64,000 nucleotides of DNA from assembly GCF_000967725.1 (NCBI RefSeq), contig NZ_JXYE01000002.1, positions 434,001 to 498,000 of the forward strand, written 5' to 3'. Position numbers and translations under genes: made by a program. The notes beneath the pieces were generated by a model. The model searched no databases, had not been told where the DNA came from, and saw only the letters and a program-made list of their open reading frames with translations. Source of the stretch: Loktanella sp. S4079 (GTDB taxonomy: Bacteria > Pseudomonadota > Alphaproteobacteria > Rhodobacterales > Rhodobacteraceae). Numbering within the stretch: the first letter of the stretch is position 1; each line of letters begins with the position of its first letter. Shown one piece after another: positions 47,220 through 55,574 of this stretch.

Positions 47220-48137
47220 ATGCAAATGGAAAACTGGGATGACATCCGGGTGTTTTTGGCAGTTGCCCGCGCCGAAAGCCTGTCAGGCGCAGCGCCCGGC
47301 CTCAAAATGGACCCGGCCACGCTGAGCCGGCGGATCAATCGGCTCGAGCAGTCTCTGGGCGCAGTTTTGTTCGTAAAATCCCCCAAAGGGTACACATTGA
47401 CCGACCTCGGAGAGCGGATGCGTGACCGTGCCGCTGCCGCCGAAGCCGAGCTTGCGTTGGTTCGCGATGAAGGGCAGGGCGCGTCGCCGCTCTTGACTGG
47501 GCAAATCCGCATTGGCGCACCAGACGGTGCCGCGAATTTTCTGCTACCTCAGGTTTGCGCAGCGTTGCAGGCGGAAAACCCAGAGCTTGAAATCCAGATA
47601 TTGGCGTTGCCAAGGGTGGTGAACCTATCCCATCGCGAGGCAGATATGGCGATAACGGTCAGCCCACCCGCAACGGGGAAACTGTCGGTGCGTCGGATTA
47701 CCGATTACAAATTGCACCTAGCAGCACGGCATGACGGCCCTGCGATACGCAGTATTGCAGATCTGCAGGGGCGTGCGGTGGTTGGCTATATCCCAGACAT
47801 GATTTTTGACAAAGAGCTTGATTATTTGGGTGATCTGGGCGCGCGAGGTGTGCAGCTAGCGTCAAATTCCGTTGCTGTCCAACTGCAGATGATCCGCCAA
47901 GCGGGTATAGGAATTGTTCACGATTTCGCGCTAGCTTTCGCTCCAGAGTTGCGGCGGGTGTTAGTGGATGAGGTTTCGCTAACCCGGTCGTTTTACCTAG
48001 TGCGGCATATGTCTGATAGGCAGTCTGATCGTCTGAACCGTATCTCAAATGCCATAATAAAAGGCATTCAGGCAGAGGTCGAGCGGTTGGAACTGATCGC
48101 AAGCTTGACAGGCGGCACAGCGATTTGGGAGCATTGA
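47220..48137 (+). CDS. LysR-type transcriptional regulator, probable regulator of mmsAB
   Basis: A 305-residue LysR regulator: N-terminal winged HTH (VFLAVARAESLSGAAPGLKMDPATLSRRINRLE) and a C-terminal periplasmic-binding-like effector domain. It is divergent from mmsA with about 90 bp between starts, the typical geometry for a LysR protein and its target. The coinducer is probably a valine-pathway intermediate, by context only. An ATG two codons later (47226) is an equally good start, being better spaced from TAGGT. Confidence 0.88.
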   Translation: MQMENWDDIRVFLAVARAESLSGAAPGLKMDPATLSRRINRLEQSLGAVLFVKSPKGYTLTDLGERMRDRAAAAEAELALVRDEGQGASPLLTGQIRIGAPDGAANFLLPQVCAALQAENPELEIQILALPRVVNLSHREADMAITVSPPATGKLSVRRITDYKLHLAARHDGPAIRSIADLQGRAVVGYIPDMIFDKELDYLGDLGARGVQLASNSVAVQLQMIRQAGIGIVHDFALAFAPELRRVLVDEVSLTRSFYLVRHMSDRQSDRLNRISNAIIKGIQAEVERLELIASLTGGTAIWEH

Positions 48138-48165
48138 CTCCCGCAACCTTAGCAAGGAGTAGGCG

Positions 48166-48600
48166 ATGATTGTTTCCCAAATTCTTAAGACAAAGAATAG
48201 TACTGGTGTGATTTCAGTCCGCCCAAGCGATCCTGTCGCAACGGCTGTAAAAGTTTTGTCGGAAAAACGTATCGGGACAGTGGTGGTCTCGGCGGATGGG
48301 CAAACCCTTGATGGGATTTTATCTGAGCGTGACATCGTACGCGAAATGGGCAAACGTGGCGCTGCCTGCCTGTCTGATCGCGTGGGCGAGATGATGACAG
48401 CAAAACTGGTGACATGTAGCCCGACCGATACCGCTGACACGGTACTCGAGATGATGACCTCTGGCCGTTTCCGCCACCTTCCTGTGATGGATGATGGCGC
48501 GATGATCGGGCTGATTTCGATCGGAGACGTTGTCAAAGCGCGCCTATCTGAGCTGTCGATGGAGAAAGATGCGCTCGAAGGTATGATTATGGGGCATTAG
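48166..48600 (+). CDS. CBS-domain pair protein
   Basis: A 144-residue protein made of two CBS motifs (about 10-70 and 78-135: ISVRPSDPVATAVKVLSEKRIGTVVV and LVTCSPTDTADTVLEMMTSGRFRHLPVMDDG). CBS pairs bind adenine nucleotides and usually regulate a partner protein; no partner domain is fused here. AAGGAG precedes the ATG. It lies between the LysR gene and coaD on the same strand, with no functional link visible. Confidence 0.9.
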   Translation: MIVSQILKTKNSTGVISVRPSDPVATAVKVLSEKRIGTVVVSADGQTLDGILSERDIVREMGKRGAACLSDRVGEMMTAKLVTCSPTDTADTVLEMMTSGRFRHLPVMDDGAMIGLISIGDVVKARLSELSMEKDALEGMIMGH

Positions 48601-48666
48601 TGCCCTTGCAATCCCGCGCGTAATATTGTTGCGTGCGCGCAGCTGTGTAAACGAACGAGGTGCGCC

Positions 48667-49161
48667 ATGCGTGTAGGACTTTATCCCGGTACATTTGACC
48701 CGGTGACGCATGGGCATATCGATATCATTCGCCGTGGTTGTTCACTTGTTGATCGTTTGGTCATTGGCGTTGCAATCAATCGCGACAAGGGGCCGATGTT
48801 CTCGCTCGAAGAGCGGGTCGCCATGGTCGAGAAAGAATGCGTGCCGCTTGGCAAAGAGCGGGGCTGCGAAATCGTCGTGCATCCGTTTGAGAACCTGCTG
48901 ATTGATTGCGCGCATGATGTTGGCGCTGGTGTAATTATTCGTGGTTTGCGGGCTGTCGCGGATTTTGAGTATGAATTTCAAATGGTTGGCATGAACCGCG
49001 CAATGGATGACAGTATCGAAACGGTGTTCTTGATGGCGGACGCAAAAAATCAGGCGATTGCGTCAAAGCTGGTAAAGGAAATCGCGCGTTTGGGGGGCGA
49101 TGTGTCGAAGTTCGTGACCCCAGCAGTGGAAACCGCGCTCAAGGCACGCCTTTCAAAGTGA
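48667..49161 (+). CDS. coaD: Phosphopantetheine adenylyltransferase
   Basis: Fourth step of coenzyme A synthesis, making dephospho-CoA from ATP and 4'-phosphopantetheine. The 164-residue protein has the nucleotidyltransferase motif YPGTFDPVTHGHIDI, the substrate loop RGLRAVADFEYEF and the late ISSKLVKE-like IASKLVKEIARLGG. GAGGTG precedes the ATG. Its stop overlaps the GTG start of the next hydrolase gene by 4 bp. Confidence 0.96.
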   Translation: MRVGLYPGTFDPVTHGHIDIIRRGCSLVDRLVIGVAINRDKGPMFSLEERVAMVEKECVPLGKERGCEIVVHPFENLLIDCAHDVGAGVIIRGLRAVADFEYEFQMVGMNRAMDDSIETVFLMADAKNQAIASKLVKEIARLGGDVSKFVTPAVETALKARLSK

Positions 49162-49928
49162 TCCTGAAAATGGCTGCGGGTATTTATCTGCTGTATGCGC
49201 TGATCATGATATTCGCGCATCCGTTATTTATTTATCCTTTTGGTGCAGATCGATTTGACGCGCCCGCGTTTGAGAAAGTTATCCTCTCAGAGCCGCAAAC
49301 ACACTTGCAGTTTTCATCCGGCGATTCCGATGCTCCAGCAGTCTTGTACTTTATGGGCAACGGTGGGGCGTTAGCCTATTTTCAACCGAGCTTGCGCGTG
49401 CATACCGATGCTGGACGGACTGTCGCTGCTGTCGAATATCCGGGTGGTGGGGGCATCCCGGGCACGTCATCAGAGTTGTTACTGCGTGACCAAGCGCTCG
49501 CGGCGTTTGATTGGCTGGACACGCAAACCGATAATCCGATTTACGTCCACGGTTATTCACTGGGTACAGGATTGGCGCAATACGTTGCTGCGCACCGGAC
49601 TGTTGAGGGTGTGATTCTTGTCGCGCCCTATGCGCGGATGTGTGATCTGATGACGGCGGCTTCTTGGTTGCCCGCGTGTTATCTGCCGGGCGTTCAGAAA
49701 TGGGATTCGCTGGCGCTATCGGACCAAATCAGCGCACCTGTCTTGATCCTGCACGGCGCAAAAGATCAGCTCATCCCAATCGAAAATGGCGCGCGTTTGG
49801 CTGATAGGCTGCAACAAGAAGGCGTTGAGGTCACTTTCCAGACCTTAGCAAATGGAAACCATCACAATATGGCGAGTCAGCCAGAGTTTTCACGCTTGAT
49901 TGCAGATTTTATTGACCCGCACGACTAA
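49158..49928 (+). CDS. Membrane-anchored alpha/beta hydrolase
   Basis: A 256-residue serine hydrolase fold protein with an N-terminal hydrophobic segment (5-22), probably an anchor or uncleaved signal. The nucleophile elbow is VHGYSLGTG, an acid lies near LILHGAKDQLIP, and a His near NGNHHNM completes the triad. The substrate is unknown. Translation starts with GTG at 49158, coupled to coaD. The 3' end overlaps the convergent acyltransferase gene by 20 bp. Confidence 0.88.
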   Translation: MILKMAAGIYLLYALIMIFAHPLFIYPFGADRFDAPAFEKVILSEPQTHLQFSSGDSDAPAVLYFMGNGGALAYFQPSLRVHTDAGRTVAAVEYPGGGGIPGTSSELLLRDQALAAFDWLDTQTDNPIYVHGYSLGTGLAQYVAAHRTVEGVILVAPYARMCDLMTAASWLPACYLPGVQKWDSLALSDQISAPVLILHGAKDQLIPIENGARLADRLQQEGVEVTFQTLANGNHHNMASQPEFSRLIADFIDPHD

Positions 49929-51864
49929 GGTGACTGATTGCATTTCGCAAATTGCTGTCTCCTTCAATCATACGTTTGACTGCCTCGACCGCTCCCGCGG
50001 GCGACCAATGTGCGTAGTCGATGACGAAAGGTTCGTTTTCAACGGTAAGGGAAGGGCAGTATATGTCGCACAACTGCTCTATAGACGAATGATATGTAGT
50101 GCTTGGTCCCGTAAGATGTGCACTAAACCAGAGGTCTAAAGAACGTTCTGTTTCAAATAATTGGATCGGGTAGAAGTGTGTTACTTCATCTATTGTCTTG
50201 CTCTGCATAATTGCGATGTCGAGTGTTGGGTTGAAACGTGGTCGTGGTCCCCAAACATGGAGAGGAACATTCGCAGGTACGAACCTATGAAGATTGTTCA
50301 CAAGGCGTGTGAGGATCTCTGGATCAGGGCGGGACACGCCGCCGCTTTTACGTGTGATAAGCGATGCACCGCTTTGCCCATATATGATGAACGCGATCCG
50401 ATCTTGGTTTTGCAGCATCCAGTCTCGCCAAAACGTGAAGAAAGGTGTGCAAAAGCCCGCGACCTCGATGTCTTTTCCGAGATGGCAGCCATTTCCGGTC
50501 AATTGAACGATGGCAAGGTTTGGGTATAGGCTTTGAATTCCCATGTAGATATCCGCCGCGTGGCTATCACCAAGAACGACCACGAATTTTTCCGCTTCTA
50601 GGGGCTGGCAGCGTTGAAAGTCGGTGAAATAGGAGTCATTTGTTGCCGTCGTCGCGTTGCAGGTCCAATCCCTGACACCATCGTGCCGCTCGATCTCTGC
50701 TATCTCTAGCGAATGCGCAAGGTTCATAATTTCATCGGGAATGCGTTTAGGGAAGCCACCCTGCCAGATGATCAAGCTACTGAGTACGGTGGCCGTCACT
50801 GCGGATCCTGATACGAACGATGTTCGAATTTTGCCTGTCGTTTGGCGTTGCGGAAACCGCTTCAGTCTGAGGGGACTTTCGATGAACTGATAAATCGTTG
50901 CGGCAAGTACTATGTTGATTGCAAGTAGCAGTAAGATATCGGTTGTCTCTTCCGGTCGCCCAGCCGTGAGACCGTAGAATACTTGGACTGGCCAATGTAT
51001 CAAATACAGTGAATAGCTAATTTTGCCGATATACTTGATTGGTGGCAATGAAAGTGCACGGTTCATTCCGGATGTGGGGCCCGCATAGATGAGCAAAGCC
51101 ACCGCAACACAAGGGAGTAGCGCGGAGAAGCCCGGGAAATTCATCTCTGGATTGAATTGTGATGCGGCATAGAAAATAAGCGCTATTGCGGCAAAGGAAC
51201 AGACTTCTGAGACAATCTTGGAGGGCGATTTGAGCTGACTAACCGCAAGGCCAGCACCTAACGTAAATTCGAACACTCTAAAGGGTGTCAGGTAGAATGC
51301 GGCGCTTGCATCGTACGACAGCATTTTCTGGCTAACCAGTAAGCTGGATACAAATAAAAACGTGAGGATGGCGAGCACCCACTTTGTGCGTGCACTTCGG
51401 TAAATCGCGACGAAAAAGACCGGCCAGAGCAAATAAAACTGCGCCTCTACTCCCAGCGACCACGTGTGCAACAAGGGCTTTTGGCTAGCGATTGTATCGA
51501 AGTATCCGGTATTCCACCAAAAATAGACATTGCTGGCGGAAAACAGTGCTGCAAGCGAAGCAAAGGCAGTTTCAGTGTAAAGCCCAGGAGGGAGTACGAA
51601 CCAACCCGCGATTAGCGTAATCACGATTGTCGCTAGAAGTGCGGGCGCAAGCCTGAAAATACGTCGGACAAAGAACTCTCGTAAACGAAACCGTTGTTGA
51701 CGCAAATCGTCTGCGATCAGTCCAGTTATCAAATAACCGCTAATTACGAAAAAAATGTCTACACCGATAAACCCGCCAGCGACATTCGGTAGCTCTGCGT
51801 GAAAAAACAGAATGAGCACCACAGCAAGTGCGCGAATACCGTCGACATCATTCCTGTAGTTCAA
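49909..51864 (-). CDS. OafA-type acyltransferase with C-terminal SGNH domain
   Basis: A 651-residue inner-membrane acyltransferase. Residues 1-340 form the Acyltransferase_3 domain with about ten helices and the catalytic motif beginning DVDGIRALAVVLILFFH, then GGFIGVDIFFVISGY. After one further helix the soluble C-terminal SGNH domain carries GDSHAAD at 432 and D616-x-x-H619 in DYAHWSPAG. Such proteins O-acetylate lipopolysaccharide, exopolysaccharide or peptidoglycan. The start is a TTG at 51864 with only weak GGTAA upstream. The gene and upstream DNA look AT-richer than neighbours. Confidence 0.92.
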   Translation of the reverse strand: MNYRNDVDGIRALAVVLILFFHAELPNVAGGFIGVDIFFVISGYLITGLIADDLRQQRFRLREFFVRRIFRLAPALLATIVITLIAGWFVLPPGLYTETAFASLAALFSASNVYFWWNTGYFDTIASQKPLLHTWSLGVEAQFYLLWPVFFVAIYRSARTKWVLAILTFLFVSSLLVSQKMLSYDASAAFYLTPFRVFEFTLGAGLAVSQLKSPSKIVSEVCSFAAIALIFYAASQFNPEMNFPGFSALLPCVAVALLIYAGPTSGMNRALSLPPIKYIGKISYSLYLIHWPVQVFYGLTAGRPEETTDILLLLAINIVLAATIYQFIESPLRLKRFPQRQTTGKIRTSFVSGSAVTATVLSSLIIWQGGFPKRIPDEIMNLAHSLEIAEIERHDGVRDWTCNATTATNDSYFTDFQRCQPLEAEKFVVVLGDSHAADIYMGIQSLYPNLAIVQLTGNGCHLGKDIEVAGFCTPFFTFWRDWMLQNQDRIAFIIYGQSGASLITRKSGGVSRPDPEILTRLVNNLHRFVPANVPLHVWGPRPRFNPTLDIAIMQSKTIDEVTHFYPIQLFETERSLDLWFSAHLTGPSTTYHSSIEQLCDIYCPSLTVENEPFVIDYAHWSPAGAVEAVKRMIEGDSNLRNAISHLSRAGQ

Positions 51865-52012
51865 ATCAATTACCTAGCATAAAAATTATTCCGTTGATGC
51901 CTAGCAGCTCCATGCTGTTTCGGCAATCTGAGGTGTATAATCTCTACAGTGCTTGCACGTATACGCCGATATCGCTTTATGAGTGGTTGTGTATATTGGG
52001 CATAAAAACGCT

Positions 52013-52038
52013 AAACGCCGGCACTAGGCCGGCGTTTT
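52013..52038. terminator. Rho-independent terminator after the first gap gene
   Basis: AAACGCCGGC (52013-52022) and GCCGGCGTTT (52028-52037) around ACTAG. T-rich on the plus strand and A/T-rich on the minus side (TAGCGTTTTTATG), so probably bidirectional; it closes gap on the minus strand. Confidence 0.8.
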
Positions 52039-52055
52039 GTTGGATTCTATTGGGA

Positions 52056-53057
52056 TTAAATGAGTTTTCCCATAGCGACGGCTGTGTCGCTCATCCGGTT
52101 GGAGAAACCCCATTCGTTATCGTACCACGTCAGGATGCGAACCATGTTGCCGTCGAGCACTTTGGTTTGATCCAAGTGGAAGATAGAAGAATGCGGGTCG
52201 TGGTTGAAGTCTGAGCTGACCATTGGCAGGTCTGTGTAGCCCAAGATACCCTTAAGCGGGCCATCTGCGGCGGCGATGATTGCTGCGTTTACTTCTTCAA
52301 CCGTTGTTGCGCGTGTCGCTTCAAAAGTAAGGTCAACGACTGACACGTTCGGTGTAGGGACGCGGATTGCGACGCCGTCCAGCTTGCCATTGAGTTCGGG
52401 CAGAACCAGACCAACGGCTTTTGCCGCGCCGGTTGATGTCGGGATCATTGACAGCGCCGCAGCACGTGCGCGGTACAGATCCTTGTGCATTGTATCCAGC
52501 GTTGGTTGGTCGCCAGTGTAGCTGTGGATTGTCGTCATGAAGCCTTTGGTGATGCCGATGGCGTCGTTCAGAACCTTGGCGACAGGGGATAGGCAGTTGG
52601 TCGTACAGGACGCATTGGATACGACAATGTCGTCAGCCGTCAGCATGTCATCATTCACGCCAAAGACGATGGTTTTGTCTGCGTCTTTGCCCGGTGCAGA
52701 GATCAAAACACGGTTGGAACCATTGTCGAGGTGCGCTTGGCACGCTTCTTTGCTGGTGAAGATGCCTGTGCATTCCATCACCACGTCGATGTCAGACCAG
52801 GGCAAGTCGGCAGGATTACGGATCGCTGTCACACGGATTGGACCACGGCCTACATCAATGCTGTTTTCAGTGGTTGTGACCTCGGCAGGAAAGCGGCCGT
52901 GCACAGAATCAAAGCGTAGCAGGTGGGCGTTTGTCTCAACCGGTCCTAGATCGTTGATCGCAACAACCTCGATATCAGTGCGTCCGCTTTCGACGATCGC
53001 ACGCAAAACGTTGCGGCCGATGCGGCCAAATCCATTAATTGCGACTTTTACGGCCAT
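52056..53057 (-). CDS. gap: Glyceraldehyde-3-phosphate dehydrogenase, NAD-type
   Basis: Glycolytic GAPDH of 333 residues. NAD site [13 protein letters not shown], catalytic cysteine in [12 protein letters not shown], and the His in the following helix are in place. The NAD-specificity aspartate after the second strand is present ([13 protein letters not shown]), unlike in the second copy at 53389. A palindromic TGTTGGCGCTAACA lies 24 bp upstream of the start. The micro-ORF at 53132 and a second gap follow on the same strand, upstream of it. Confidence 0.97.
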   Translation of the reverse strand: MAVKVAINGFGRIGRNVLRAIVESGRTDIEVVAINDLGPVETNAHLLRFDSVHGRFPAEVTTTENSIDVGRGPIRVTAIRNPADLPWSDIDVVMECTGIFTSKEACQAHLDNGSNRVLISAPGKDADKTIVFGVNDDMLTADDIVVSNASCTTNCLSPVAKVLNDAIGITKGFMTTIHSYTGDQPTLDTMHKDLYRARAAALSMIPTSTGAAKAVGLVLPELNGKLDGVAIRVPTPNVSVVDLTFEATRATTVEEVNAAIIAAADGPLKGILGYTDLPMVSSDFNHDPHSSIFHLDQTKVLDGNMVRILTWYDNEWGFSNRMSDTAVAMGKLI

Positions 53058-53080
53058 AGCATTCTCTCCTAGAGCATAAC

Positions 53081-53094
53081 TGTTGGCGCTAACA
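53081..53094. promoter_or_regulatory. CceR-like operator upstream of gap (first copy)
   Basis: TGTTGGCGCTAACA: 13 of 14 positions of a TGTTAGCGCTAACA palindrome. It lies 24 bp from the start codon. The consensus is recalled from the LacI-family CceR of Rhodobacter, which controls central carbon genes. Confidence 0.65.
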
Positions 53095-53131
53095 TTGCGA
53101 TTTATCAGAAAAGGTCAACCGTTGATCGGCC

Positions 53132-53275
53132 CTAGCGCCAGATTGCAATATAGTCGATGAGATCTAAAAGTTTGCGAAACCAGAATGTAACCACGCCCCA
53201 TTCCAGTACAAAATGATCAAGCGCAATAAAGCCCATGATCAAAATCGCCAGAATGAATGCAATGGTATTTGTCAT
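53132..53275 (-). CDS. 47-residue membrane micro-protein between the two gap genes
   Basis: Not previously listed as an open frame of ordinary size. Minus-strand ATG at 53275 to TAG at 53132 encodes 47 residues: a hydrophobic helix (about 5-20, TIAFILAILIMGFIALD), then an aromatic and basic tail (WFRKLLDLIDYIAIW). AGAAG precedes the start at workable spacing. It lies exactly between two GAPDH genes, all on one strand. The helix and coherent codon use argue for a real small membrane protein; its role is unknown. Confidence 0.65.
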   Translation of the reverse strand: MTNTIAFILAILIMGFIALDHFVLEWGVVTFWFRKLLDLIDYIAIWR

Positions 53276-53388
53276 AGCTTCTGTCTAGCTTGCTTCGTTG
53301 AAAAACGTAAGCGTGGTTTCGCCGGATGGACCAAAGCCCATCCTAGAGACAGAGTTAAACCTAGTAGGTTGCTAATGCGTAAAACCGA

Positions 53389-54390
53389 TTAGTTTAACCG
53401 GCCCATGGTTGCTGCGACGTCGGCCATCCGCGCAGAGAAGCCCCATTCGTTGTCGTACCAAGCGAGGACGCGCACTGTTTTACCGCCGACAACTTTGGTT
53501 TGGTCTGGCGCGAAAATGCTGCTTTGCGTGGTGTGGTTAAAGTCGATGCTGACTTTGGCCTCTTCGTCATATGCCATCACCATGCCCATGTAGCCGTTCG
53601 CGGCCTCGGCGACGATCGCGTTCACATCTTCGACGGATACCGATTTGCCCGCCTCAAAGGTTAGGTCAACGGCGCTGACGTTCGGGGTAGGGACACGCAT
53701 GGCCGTCCCGTCCAGTTTGCCTGAGAGTTCTGGCAGAACCTCGCCCAAGGCCTTGGCCGCGCCAGTTGATGTTGGAATCATCGCCATCGCCGCCGCACGT
53801 GCGCGGTATAGGTCGGCATGGCGGCGATCCAATGTGGGCTGGTCGCCGGTGTAGCTGTGGATCGTGGTCATGATACCACGCTCAATTCCAATCGCGTCGT
53901 TCAGTACCTTAGCAAGCGGGGCAAGGCAGTTTGTCGTGCATGACCCGTTGGAAACCATGTTCTCAGAGGTCTGCAAATCGCGGTGGTTCACACCATAGAC
54001 CACAGTTCGGTCGACGTTGCGCGCAGGGGCTGAGATCAGAACCTTTTTCGCACCGCGCTCTAGGTGAACTTTGGATTTGTCGCCGTCATTGAATTTGCCT
54101 GTGCATTCCAAAACGACATCGACGCCCGACCAGTCCAGCTCTTCTGGGTTGTAGGTCGACATGACATCAATCGGGCCGCGACCCAGATCAAGCGTATTGT
54201 CCTTGACGGTGATCGGGCTACCAAAGCGCCCATGCACGCTGTCGTATTTCAGCAAATGTGCATTTGTCTCAATTGATCCGGTTGCGTTGATCTTTACGAC
54301 CTGCACATCGTTGCGCGCTGCTTCGGCGATATGTGCAAGTGTGCAGCGGCCGATCCGCCCAAATCCGTTGATCCCAATCGTGACTGTCAT
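53389..54390 (-). CDS. Glyceraldehyde-3-phosphate dehydrogenase, second copy, possibly NADP-preferring
   Basis: GAPDH of 333 residues with the active site NGSCTTNCLAPL and start [12 protein letters not shown]. It differs from the first copy at the cofactor-determining position: INATGSIETNAH replaces INDLG, losing the Asp that binds the NAD ribose. From memory, gluconeogenic NADP-using GAPDHs such as Bacillus GapB also lack this Asp. I start at 54390, with GGAG upstream; an extension to 54435 lacks support. Its upstream region holds several CceR-like boxes. Confidence 0.92.
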   Translation of the reverse strand: MTVTIGINGFGRIGRCTLAHIAEAARNDVQVVKINATGSIETNAHLLKYDSVHGRFGSPITVKDNTLDLGRGPIDVMSTYNPEELDWSGVDVVLECTGKFNDGDKSKVHLERGAKKVLISAPARNVDRTVVYGVNHRDLQTSENMVSNGSCTTNCLAPLAKVLNDAIGIERGIMTTIHSYTGDQPTLDRRHADLYRARAAAMAMIPTSTGAAKALGEVLPELSGKLDGTAMRVPTPNVSAVDLTFEAGKSVSVEDVNAIVAEAANGYMGMVMAYDEEAKVSIDFNHTTQSSIFAPDQTKVVGGKTVRVLAWYDNEWGFSARMADVAATMGRLN

Positions 54391-54473
54391 GCGCTTGGCT
54401 CCATTTCGCGGTGTTAATTTCCCATAGGCAATCACGACCTTGGCGAAAAGGATAAAGTTACATATATTCAGTG

Positions 54474-54519
54474 TGTTAGCGTTAACTTTTGATGGTTGCG
54501 CTAACTGTTTTCGCTAACG
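54474..54519. promoter_or_regulatory. Cluster of CceR-like boxes between the second gap and the DUF808 gene
   Basis: Three related elements: TGTTAGCGTTAACT (54474-54487, 12 of 14), TGGTTGCGCTAACT (54493-54506, 11 of 14) and TGTTTTCGCTAACG (54506-54519, 11 of 14). They lie between divergent starts at 54390 and 54586, so one regulator could act on both genes. Confidence 0.6.
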
Positions 54520-54585
54520 CGTGGTGACTTGGCGCGTGACACAGTTGCGTTAGAGTAATCAACGAATCAATTTGGTGGATCAGAG

Positions 54586-55530
54586 ATGAGTGGACTTCTT
54601 GCCCTTTTGGATGATGTGGCTGCAATCGCAAAGGTCGCGGCGGCATCTGTTGATGATGTCATAGGGCAAGCGACCAAGGCGGGTGCACAGGCTGCCGGTG
54701 CCGTGATCGATGATGCGGCCGTCACGCCCAAATATGTGCATGGGTTTTCCCCTGATCGTGAACTGCCCATCGTTGGTCGGATAGCGATGGGTTCAATCAA
54801 GAACAAACTTGTCTTTCTTCTACCGGCGGCTTTGCTCTTGTCCGCCTTTGCCGCTTGGCTAATTCCGATCTTGCTGATGATCGGTGGGGCCTATTTGTGT
54901 TTCGAAGGGGCCGAGAAAATAGCGCATAGTTTTGGCAGTCATTCCCATGATGAAGTCGACGGCGATCCTGCCCACCTCGAAGAGGAAAAGGTTCAAGGAG
55001 CGATCAAGACCGATTTTATCCTGTCCGCCGAGATCATGACGATTGCTCTCGCGGCCACACAAACGCCGAGCATTTGGATGCAGGCCATGATCTTGTTCGT
55101 GGTGGCGATTGGGATCACCGGGCTCGTGTATGGCGCAGTGGCTGTTATCGTAAAGGCCGATGACCTTGGCCTTGCCATGGCGCGGCGCGGCCGGTTCGGA
55201 GCGACCCGCGCTATTGGGCGTGCGCTGGTGCAAGCCATGCCGGGGTTCTTGGTGATCCTCACGTGGGTCGGTACGGCGGCGATGTTATGGGTCGGTGGAT
55301 CAATCATCGTGCATGGCCTCGAGGAAATTGGTTTCCCGTGGCTTGGGCATCATATTCACGAAATTGCTGAGGCAGTGGCCCACCGAGTTCCCGAGTCGTT
55401 TACTGGCGCAACCAAATGGGTCACGACAGCGGGGATTGACGGATTACTTGGGCTGGGACTGGGGATCGTTTTGATCCCGATTAGCAAGGCAATCTTTGTT
55501 CCGCTGTGGAACAAAATCGTACATCGCTAA
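54586..55530 (+). CDS. DUF808 (YedI-type) inner-membrane protein
   Basis: A 314-residue multi-spanning protein of the DUF808 family. It starts SGLLALLDDVAAIAKVAAASVDDV and has FLLPAALLLSAFAAWLIP, then KIAHSF and a late AHRVPESFTG loop followed by KAIFVPLWNKI, all family features. About six to seven helices are visible. The function is not established. It is divergent from the second gap gene and shares the intervening box cluster, an unexpected association. Confidence 0.88.
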   Translation: MSGLLALLDDVAAIAKVAAASVDDVIGQATKAGAQAAGAVIDDAAVTPKYVHGFSPDRELPIVGRIAMGSIKNKLVFLLPAALLLSAFAAWLIPILLMIGGAYLCFEGAEKIAHSFGSHSHDEVDGDPAHLEEEKVQGAIKTDFILSAEIMTIALAATQTPSIWMQAMILFVVAIGITGLVYGAVAVIVKADDLGLAMARRGRFGATRAIGRALVQAMPGFLVILTWVGTAAMLWVGGSIIVHGLEEIGFPWLGHHIHEIAEAVAHRVPESFTGATKWVTTAGIDGLLGLGLGIVLIPISKAIFVPLWNKIVHR

Positions 55531-55536
55531 TTTGAG

Positions 55537-55566
55537 GTGGCTCAGCCCGCGTAGGGCAGGCTGAGC
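55537..55566. terminator. Hairpin between the DUF808 gene and tkt
   Basis: TGGCTCAGCC and GGCTGAGCCA arms (10 bp) around an 11-base loop, placed between two convergent genes. No T-run follows on either strand, so intrinsic termination is uncertain. Confidence 0.5.
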
Positions 55567-55574
55567 CAAAGTTG

